Shown: piece after piece, positions 1 to 4,701 of the stretch
How positions within the stretch are numbered: position 1 is the first letter of the stretch
Layout of the letters: every line of letters begins with the position of its first letter
From: DASQPE01 sp964519805
GTDB taxonomy: Bacteria; Gemmatimonadota; Gemmatimonadetes; Gemmatimonadales; GWC2-71-9
Reading direction: 5' to 3'
Assembly: GCA_964519805.1 (NCBI GenBank)
Contig: CAZFKN010000116.1
Span: 1 to 8,478, forward strand
Length of the DNA: 8,478 nt
Notes under the pieces: model-generated
Told to the model about the DNA's origin: nothing
Seen by the model: the letters and a program-made list of their open reading frames with translations, nothing else
Databases searched by the model: none
Translations under genes and position numbers: made by a program

Positions 1-308
1 CACGCGCAAACAATCTGCCGTTGTTCCGAATCATATTGGACCGTACAGTTGAGATGGGGGCATCGCGCTGAAAAAGCCCGCAATTCACCTTCAGCGGTGC
101 GTACTAGAAGCGCCGGATCCTCTCCAAACTGAAAAATTTTGCCCGTGTTTGGTTGAATGGCGTCCACGCGGCCGGCGGTTGCGGAGATAACTGCAGATTC
201 GGTGGTTTCCGGCGGAATCACGAACTTCAAAATCGGATAAAAAATAGACACAGTCGTCGCCGCGATTCCGCAGCTCAGAAAACCGTCGACAAAGTGCCGT
301 CGCAACAT
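1..308 (-). CDS. Rieske [2Fe-2S] iron-sulfur protein, N-terminal part (runs off left edge)
   Basis: Reading the minus strand from the ATG at 308-306 gives 102 residues before the window ends. The N terminus is MLRRHFVDGFLSCGIAATTV. It carries a twin-arginine-like motif (R3-R4-x-F) followed by one hydrophobic segment (about 10-31) ending in IPPE, the layout of Tat-exported, membrane-anchored Rieske subunits. Cluster-binding box I is visible as C83-P-H85-L-N-C88, and C101, the first cysteine of box II, lies at the very edge. Such proteins carry electrons from quinol to a cytochrome in bc-type complexes on the outer face of the membrane; that is family knowledge. The second histidine and C-terminal half are outside the window. 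A GAGGT sits four bases before the ATG, and an in-frame GTG directly precedes it. The TonB-type gene ends 10 bases upstream, so the two are probably co-transcribed. It could instead belong to another Rieske electron-transfer enzyme, but the anchor favours a quinol:cytochrome oxidoreductase. Confidence 0.85.
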   Translation of the reverse strand, partial: MLRRHFVDGFLSCGIAATTVSIFYPILKFVIPPETTESAVISATAGRVDAIQPNTGKIFQFGEDPALLVRTAEGELRAFSARCPHLNCTVQYDSEQRQIVCA

Positions 309-318
309 CACGACCTCA

Positions 319-915
319 CTAAGAGAGGGGAGCTTTCAGGAAGTGAACCTTAGCCGTCAATATAATCGGCACAGGAACTCCGTTCAGATATGTTGGTTCG
401 TACTGCCACTGCTTGATGCAGTCAATCGCCGACTGGATCAGCAAAGGATGTCCCGATATCACGCGGATTTCTTCGACGGAACCTTGTGCGGTCAACGTTG
501 CTTCAAGAATGACCGTCCCGCTCACTCGCGCTCGGGAGGCGAGAATTGGATACACCGGCGGAACCATCTTGACGAGTTTCGGTTCCTTCACCGATCCCCC
601 AACACGAACAGGTTCCGTCGGTGTTATAGGTTTCGGAGCAGGCGGAGGTGGTGGCGGAGGAGGTGCGAGAGCGGGAGGCGCTGCAGCATTTGCCGACAGT
701 GCGCCGCCAAGAATCCCTCCCGGTACTCCTCCAGCTATCCCTCCAGGCATCCCACCCGGAACCCCACTGGTGACGCCCGCCGGCAGTTCCACAGGTTCAT
801 CGACAATCTTCACCACCTCTTTCGGGACGACAACCGGTGCAATCAACGCATCGGGAGCCACCGATCGGGTCTGGCGCTCGACCGCCTTTAGCGCGGCAAT
901 GGCAGGAACTTCCAA
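319..915 (-). CDS. TonB C-terminal-domain protein, N-terminally truncated
   Basis: The frame encodes, in order, a Pro/Val-rich spacer (1-50), a Gly-rich tetrapeptide repeat (52-71), a run of eight prolines (85-92), and a TonB C-terminal domain (about 113-194). The domain core reads PPVYPILASRARVSGTVILE, then SGHPLLIQSAIDCIKQWQYEP and LNGVPV, all typical of the family. TonB proteins span the periplasm and pass proton-motive energy from ExbB/ExbD to outer-membrane receptors. Many soil and sediment bacteria carry several with Pro/Gly linkers like this one. A TonB protein needs an N-terminal membrane helix, and none is present. The apparent first codon at 915 is TTG, and the frame stays open upstream into PPPPPRPP, so 915 is not a convincing start. 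The frame runs into the FHA gene at a G-run, where GC content also jumps. I read it as a real gene whose 5' end has been lost at a junction, or as the C-terminal part of a frameshifted fusion. The stop is TAG at 321-319. Confidence 0.8.
   Translation of the reverse strand: MEVPAIAALKAVERQTRSVAPDALIAPVVVPKEVVKIVDEPVELPAGVTSGVPGGMPGGIAGGVPGGILGGALSANAAAPPALAPPPPPPPPAPKPITPTEPVRVGGSVKEPKLVKMVPPVYPILASRARVSGTVILEATLTAQGSVEEIRVISGHPLLIQSAIDCIKQWQYEPTYLNGVPVPIILTAKVHFLKAPLS
703..762 (-). repeat. Five tandem Gly-Gly tetrapeptide units within the TonB-type gene
   Basis: Residues 52-71 read VPGG-MPGG-IAGG-VPGG-ILGG, five units of pattern [VMI][PAL]GG, so the DNA repeats imperfectly every 12 bases. 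Such Gly/Pro linkers are common in periplasmic spacers of TonB-like proteins and probably keep the domain extended and flexible. Codons vary between units (GGA, GGG, GGT, GGC), so this is an old protein repeat and not a fresh DNA expansion. Confidence 0.7.
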
Positions 916-1672
916 GGGCGGTCGCGGCGGAGGGGGGGGTCGCCGCGGGCGACCCGGCCCCGGGCGGTTGCGCCGCCGGCTCAGGCGGGGCCGGAGGAGC
1001 CGGGGCCGGCGGCACGGGCGTCGCCTCGCCGTAGAACCGGAACTCGTCCGCTCCGATCCGAATGACGTCGGCCCGCTGCAGGACGCTCGACCCCTCCACG
1101 CGGTGCCCGTTCAGGAACGTCCCGTTCGTGCTCGTATCCACCAGCACGAAGCCCTGCTCGGTGGCCACGATCTGCGCGTGGCGCCGGGACACCTCGTTGC
1201 CCGGCACCACGACGTCGGCGCTCGCATCGCGCCCGATCACCAGCGCGGCGCCGACTTGGTATTCCCGGCCATCGGTCAGACACACCAGCCGACCGCCGGT
1301 CACCACCGCGGGGGCGGGGGCCCTCGGCGCCGGCGCCGGCGTGAATTTCTCGAAGGCGGAGGAATCGAAGAACTTGGTGTGACCGGCGCGGGCGGGATCG
1401 ACGACCAGCAGTTCGTGGGTACCGATCTGGATCTTGTCGCCGTGGAGCACGGGCGTCGGATCGTCTCCCTGGCGAACTCCGTTCACCAGGATCTCCGCGC
1501 CCTCGGCGGCGCGGCGGATCGCGGCCGATCCGTTGGCCAGGCCCTGAACGATCGCATGACGCGGCTGGACGCCATCGCCCGACAGCCGAACCGTGCAGTC
1601 CGCGCCGGAGCCGACGACCATCTCGCCGGCGGCGATGGGATATCGCAGGCCGCCGACCTCGAGTTGCATCAT
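797..1672 (-). CDS. Protein with two FHA domains; C-terminal end not trustworthy
   Basis: The product has two forkhead-associated domains. The second (about 144-215) is canonical, with G147-R148, S162-R-R-H165 and the N183-G184 of STNGTFLNG, the residues that form the phosphothreonine pocket. The first (about 18-92) is divergent: it keeps R38-H39 and N64-G65 but has GS instead of GR, so its phosphopeptide binding is doubtful. A Pro/Ala linker separates them (112-122), and another follows (220-248). FHA proteins read Ser/Thr-kinase signals, often for secretion or envelope processes. After about residue 246 (near position 935) the frame enters TonB-coding DNA in the wrong frame, giving an implausible Cys/Arg/Gly-rich tail to the TGA at 797-799; true FHA-gene sequence probably stops at about 930-945. 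Two ATG codons (1672-1670 and 1669-1667) can start it, with only a weak GGAA upstream. It lies 53 bases after the ABC exporter gene on the same strand. Confidence 0.8.
   Translation of the reverse strand: MMQLEVGGLRYPIAAGEMVVGSGADCTVRLSGDGVQPRHAIVQGLANGSAAIRRAAEGAEILVNGVRQGDDPTPVLHGDKIQIGTHELLVVDPARAGHTKFFDSSAFEKFTPAPAPRAPAPAVVTGGRLVCLTDGREYQVGAALVIGRDASADVVVPGNEVSRRHAQIVATEQGFVLVDTSTNGTFLNGHRVEGSSVLQRADVIRIGADEFRFYGEATPVPPAPAPPAPPEPAAQPPGAGSPAATPPSAATALGSSCHCRAKGGRAPDPIGGSRCVDCTGCRPERGGEDCR
916..950. other. Junction: composition break and frame collision at a run of eight G
   Basis: Plus-strand positions 932-939 are eight consecutive G, flanked by GGCGG-type repeats. On the minus strand this encodes proline-rich sequence in both competing frames: TPPSAATALG in the FHA frame and PPPPPRPPLE in the TonB frame. 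To the left, codons are mixed (TTG, GAA, GTT, CCT, ATT, GGA); to the right they are strongly GC-ending. Dropping one G, or adding two, would join the FHA frame to the TonB frame without a stop. The shift in base composition at the same place makes a chimeric join or a recombination endpoint at least as likely as a simple homopolymer error. Confidence 0.65.
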
Positions 1673-1710
1673 GGAGCCGGTTCCAAGGCCGTCATCGGGG
1701 TGCCAGTCAA

Positions 1711-1722
1711 GCTACCGGTAGC
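1711..1722. promoter_or_regulatory. Perfect 12-bp palindrome between ABC exporter and FHA genes
   Basis: GCTACCGGTAGC reads identically on both strands. It starts three bases after the exporter stop codon, in the 53-bp gap before the FHA gene. A TTGACT follows it directly on the minus strand (1710-1705), resembling a -35 element, but no good -10 box follows at the right distance. With at most a four-base stem around CCGG and no T-run, it is not a convincing terminator. A regulator-binding site is possible; chance occurrence is not excluded. Confidence 0.3.
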
Positions 1723-1725
1723 CCC

Positions 1726-3552
1726 CTAACCGCGCAAGCTAACGTGGGTTACCTCGCCGGGACCCGGCTCTGACCCTTGACCGCGCAGCTGAAGCTGGTA
1801 TAGCCGCTCGTACAGCCCCTGCTGGGCCAGCAGCGACCGGTGACTGCCCCGTTCGCGAATCTCGCCGTGGTGCATCACCAGGATCTCGTCGGCGTGGAGG
1901 ATGGTGCTCAGTCGGTGGGCGACCACGATGGCGGTGCGACCGGCCATCAGCTCCGCGATCGCCCGCTGGATCTGGCCCTCCGTCTCGGTATCCACCGAGC
2001 TGGTCGCCTCGTCCAGCACCAGGATGCGGGGGTCCCGCGCCAGCGCCCGGGCGAAGCTCAGGAGCTGCCGCTCCCCCACGCTCAGGTTGCGCCCGCGCTC
2101 GCCCAACACGTGCCCGTACCCCTTGGGCAACCGCTCGACGAACCGGTCGGCGCCGACCCGGCGGGCCGCCGCCTCCGCGCTGGCCGGCGGAATCGGCGCG
2201 TCGAGCGTGAGATTGTGCAGGATGTCGCCGGTAAAGAGGAAGAGGTCCTGCTGGACGAACCCGATCAGCCCGCGAAGCTCGGCGGTCGACACCTCCCGGA
2301 TGTCCACCCCGTCGATCGTGATCCGGCCCCGCTCCACATCGTAGAATCGGAGCAGCAGGCTCACGATCGTGGTCTTGCCCGCGCCGGTATGACCCACCAA
2401 AGCCATCGTTTGACCCGGCCGCGCCCGGAACGACACGTCCTTGAGCACCCAAGGCCCGCTCGGCGTATAGCGGAACCAGACCCCGTCGAAGACCACCTCG
2501 CCCCGCACCGGCCGGGGGAGCGCCCGCGGCTTGGCCGGCTCGGGCACGCTCACCGGCTCGTCCAGCAGGCGAAACACGCGCTCGGAGGACGCCATCGCGC
2601 TCTGGAGCAGATTGAACTTCTCGGAGAGGTCCTGGAGCGGCTGGAAGAAGCGCCGAGTCAGCTGGATGAATGCAGCCAGCACGCCGACGGTCATGGTCCC
2701 GCCGATGGTCCTGAGGCCGCCATACCAGAGCAGGAGCGCCAGCGCCACCGCCGTGAGCACCTCGATCACGGGGAAGAACACGGCGTAGATCGTGATCGAC
2801 CGGAGGTGCGCTTCCGTGTGATCCGCGTTGATCCGACGGAACTCCTCCGCCGATGCCCGCTCCCGCCCGAACAGCTGAACCACCCGCATCCCCGACAGGT
2901 GCTCTTGAAGGTAGGCGTTGAGTCGCGCGAGCCGCACGCGGATATCGCGGAACGCCTCGCGCACGCTCCGGCGAAAGAGGGTCACCGTGAGCCAGACGAA
3001 CGGGATGACCGCAAACGCCACCAGAGCGAGCCGCCAGTCCGTCGCGAGCATCATGATCATGATCGCCGCGAGCGTGAACACGTCGCCGAACACGGTCACG
3101 ACACCTGACGAGAACAGCTCGTTGAGCGTCTCCACGTCCGAGGTCACGCGGGTCATGAGCCGGCCCACGGGATGGCGATCGAAGTACGGGATGCTGAGGC
3201 GTTGGAGGTGTCCGAAGATCTGGAGCCGAAGGTCGTACATCACTCGCTGGCCCACGTAGGTCGTGAGCAGGGTCTGCCCGTACTCGAAGAGGAATTCCAG
3301 CCCGAGCGCCGCCAGGTAGAGCGCGGTGAGCGTGCCCAGGAGCGCCAGGTCCCGATGCGGGATGGCGACGTCCAGCGCGCGCTGGGTCAGGATCGGTCCC
3401 ACCAGAGTGATCCCGGCCCCGCCGAGGAGCAGCACCACCGCCCCCGCCACCGGCAGGGGATACGGCTTGAGGTAGGTGAGCAGCCGGCGCAGAAGCCCCG
3501 CGTCGTACCCGCGGTCGAGCGGCTCGTCGGCCGCCTGGGTCGGTGTCGTCAT
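1726..3552 (-). CDS. ABC exporter, fused membrane and ATPase domains (MsbA/LmrA-like half-transporter)
   Basis: This 608-residue protein has the usual half-exporter length and order: a six-helix membrane domain (about 28-330) with the coupling-region sequence YFDRHPVGRLMTRVTSDVE, then a nucleotide-binding domain. Visible ATPase motifs are Walker A GHTGAGKTT (387-395), Q-loop Q434, signature LSVGERQ (490-496), Walker B ILVLDE with D514 and catalytic E515, and the switch histidine H546. The signature has Val and Glu where LSGGQ is commonest, a variant known in active exporters. All catalytic residues are intact, so it can function as a homodimer, or as one half of a heterodimer. Substrates in this family are lipids, drugs or peptides and cannot be read from sequence. 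The ATG at 3552-3550 overlaps the stop of the flippase-like gene as ATGA, which fixes this start and implies translational coupling. The open frame extends far upstream, but that part is a shadow of the neighbouring gene. Confidence 0.93.
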   Translation of the reverse strand: MTTPTQAADEPLDRGYDAGLLRRLLTYLKPYPLPVAGAVVLLLGGAGITLVGPILTQRALDVAIPHRDLALLGTLTALYLAALGLEFLFEYGQTLLTTYVGQRVMYDLRLQIFGHLQRLSIPYFDRHPVGRLMTRVTSDVETLNELFSSGVVTVFGDVFTLAAIMIMMLATDWRLALVAFAVIPFVWLTVTLFRRSVREAFRDIRVRLARLNAYLQEHLSGMRVVQLFGRERASAEEFRRINADHTEAHLRSITIYAVFFPVIEVLTAVALALLLWYGGLRTIGGTMTVGVLAAFIQLTRRFFQPLQDLSEKFNLLQSAMASSERVFRLLDEPVSVPEPAKPRALPRPVRGEVVFDGVWFRYTPSGPWVLKDVSFRARPGQTMALVGHTGAGKTTIVSLLLRFYDVERGRITIDGVDIREVSTAELRGLIGFVQQDLFLFTGDILHNLTLDAPIPPASAEAAARRVGADRFVERLPKGYGHVLGERGRNLSVGERQLLSFARALARDPRILVLDEATSSVDTETEGQIQRAIAELMAGRTAIVVAHRLSTILHADEILVMHHGEIRERGSHRSLLAQQGLYERLYQLQLRGQGSEPGPGEVTHVSLRG

Positions 3553-4625
3553 CCGACGGCTTCCGGCAACGCGGTCTCGTCCACGCTCCTGAGCCCGCGG
3601 CGCACCCAGCCCGAGAAGACGATGAACCCGAACCCGATGGTGCAGTAGCTCTGGATGAATCGCCAGACCAGCGTGTAGATCGGCGTCAGCTCCCGCGGCA
3701 CGTAGACCGACATTACGGCCGCGGTCAGCAGCTCGGCGATGCCGGAGGCGCCGGGCGTCGGGGCGAAGTACAGGAGAAACATCACCAGCGTCTGCACCAG
3801 CAGCACGTCCACGAAGTTCGCGTGGATGCCCATGACCCGAAGCGCCACATAGCCGGCGAGCAGCTTGTTCGCGTGCGACGGCCCCGAGAGCACCGTCGCC
3901 CACACCAGCGCCAGGAGACCGCTCGGCGACTTGAATGCGACGACGCTCGCCGCGGTTTCCTCGATTCCTACGCGCAGCTTCTCCAGCCGCCGTGCCACGC
4001 GCTGGCTGCGCCGGCCGACGGCATCCGCGAGGCGGTGGATCAGTCCCGCCGTGAAGTGTGGGAAGAGCACGATCACCAGCATGACGAACCCGATGACGCC
4101 GATGATGCCCAGGCTTCCGAGGAAGAGGTCGTAGAGCGAGAGTCCGAGCACGTTGCCCTTGGTGCCCAGCGAGCGACCGGCCCCGAACAGGATGGCGAGC
4201 GGGCCGGCGATCCCGAAGAACGCGACCGTCGCGATGAAGCTCACGAAGGTGGAGGCCACCGCCACCGGCAACGGGATACCGTAGCGGCGCAGCGTGTAGA
4301 TCGTCATCGGCGCGGAGCCCGACTGGAGCGGCGTCACGTAGGCGGCCCACGCCCCCATGCCGCCCGCCAGCAGGCACCCCTTGAGCGAGGGGTTCGGCAC
4401 CACGTGCCGCGCGAGCACCCAGAGCCGGGTGCCCCCGCCCAGCCAGTCCATGGACGCGAGCCCCACGCCGACGAACAGCCACGGCCATTCCAGCTGGCTG
4501 AACTTCGCCAGCGACGCGGACACGTCGTGGCCGTACAGCAGCGTGAGACCGTAGCCCAGCAGCGACGCCACGAGAAAGAACTCGAAGCCTCGCAGCAGGA
4601 GCCTGGGAGTGAGCAGGCGAGCCAT
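3549..4625 (-). CDS. Flippase-like integral membrane protein (lysylphosphatidylglycerol synthase TM-domain family, UPF0104)
   Basis: The 358-residue product is almost entirely membrane-spanning, with hydrophobic stretches near 11-31, 48-68, 84-104, 124-150, 164-188, 233-249, 272-310 and 316-338, and a basic cytoplasmic-type loop at about 197-222. It has the family hallmark PTPGASGIAE (289-298) and the earlier conserved PLQSGSAP block (99-106). The family corresponds to the membrane half of MprF, which flips aminoacylated phosphatidylglycerol. Stand-alone members lack the aminoacyl-transferase domain, as here, and their substrates are mostly unknown. The gene overlaps the downstream ABC exporter by ATGA, so the pair probably makes one message and may serve one lipid or envelope export process; this is inference. 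The ATG at 4625-4623 has no Shine-Dalgarno sequence but has a TANNNT box nine bases upstream. Confidence 0.88.
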   Translation of the reverse strand: MARLLTPRLLLRGFEFFLVASLLGYGLTLLYGHDVSASLAKFSQLEWPWLFVGVGLASMDWLGGGTRLWVLARHVVPNPSLKGCLLAGGMGAWAAYVTPLQSGSAPMTIYTLRRYGIPLPVAVASTFVSFIATVAFFGIAGPLAILFGAGRSLGTKGNVLGLSLYDLFLGSLGIIGVIGFVMLVIVLFPHFTAGLIHRLADAVGRRSQRVARRLEKLRVGIEETAASVVAFKSPSGLLALVWATVLSGPSHANKLLAGYVALRVMGIHANFVDVLLVQTLVMFLLYFAPTPGASGIAELLTAAVMSVYVPRELTPIYTLVWRFIQSYCTIGFGFIVFSGWVRRGLRSVDETALPEAVG

Positions 4626-4634
4626 CGGCCGGGA

Positions 4635-4640
4635 AAGTTA
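4635..4640 (-). promoter_or_regulatory. Candidate -10 box (TAACTT) for leaderless start of the flippase-like gene
   Basis: On the minus strand TAACTT (4640-4635) fits TANNNT and ends nine bases before the ATG at 4625. No AGGAGG-like sequence lies between. This spacing would put the transcription start at or next to the start codon, as in leaderless genes of several GC-rich bacteria. No clear -35 element is visible. The short motif could occur by chance, but it is one of few AT-rich spots in the spacer. Confidence 0.4.
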
Positions 4641-4687
4641 GCGCAGGCCGGGAGATGCGGGAAAGGCGGACGCCGGCCGGCCCCGGT

Positions 4688-4693
4688 TATCTT
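4688..4693 (+). promoter_or_regulatory. Candidate -10 box (TATCTT) for leaderless start of uvrA
   Basis: TATCTT fits TANNNT and ends eight bases before the uvrA ATG at 4702. The intervening GCAGCAAG has no good Shine-Dalgarno sequence, so a leaderless message is likely. The layout mirrors the box on the other strand of the same 76-bp spacer. No LexA-type operator (CTGT-N8-ACAG or the GAAC-N4-GTTC form) is present in the spacer, so SOS control is not indicated by sequence. A 10-bp palindrome GCCGGCCGGC lies just upstream (4672-4681). Confidence 0.4.
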
Positions 4694-4701
4694 GCAGCAA
4701 G

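Noticed and set aside
640..663. GGCGGAGGT-type repeat that might be taken for a microsatellite or G-quadruplex site
   Set aside because: It encodes the eight-proline run of the TonB-type linker on the minus strand with mixed codons, so protein constraint explains it.
413..1729. Long plus-strand open frame opposite the TonB-type and FHA genes
   Set aside because: Low-complexity Gly/Arg/Pro-rich product opposite two recognisable protein domains; it exists only because the opposite strand is GC-rich and proline-rich.
3553..4488. N-terminal extension of the ABC exporter frame to an apparent start at 4488
   Set aside because: This part overlaps the flippase-like gene on the same strand in another frame and translates to Arg/Gly/Ala-rich nonsense; the real start is the ATGA overlap at 3552.
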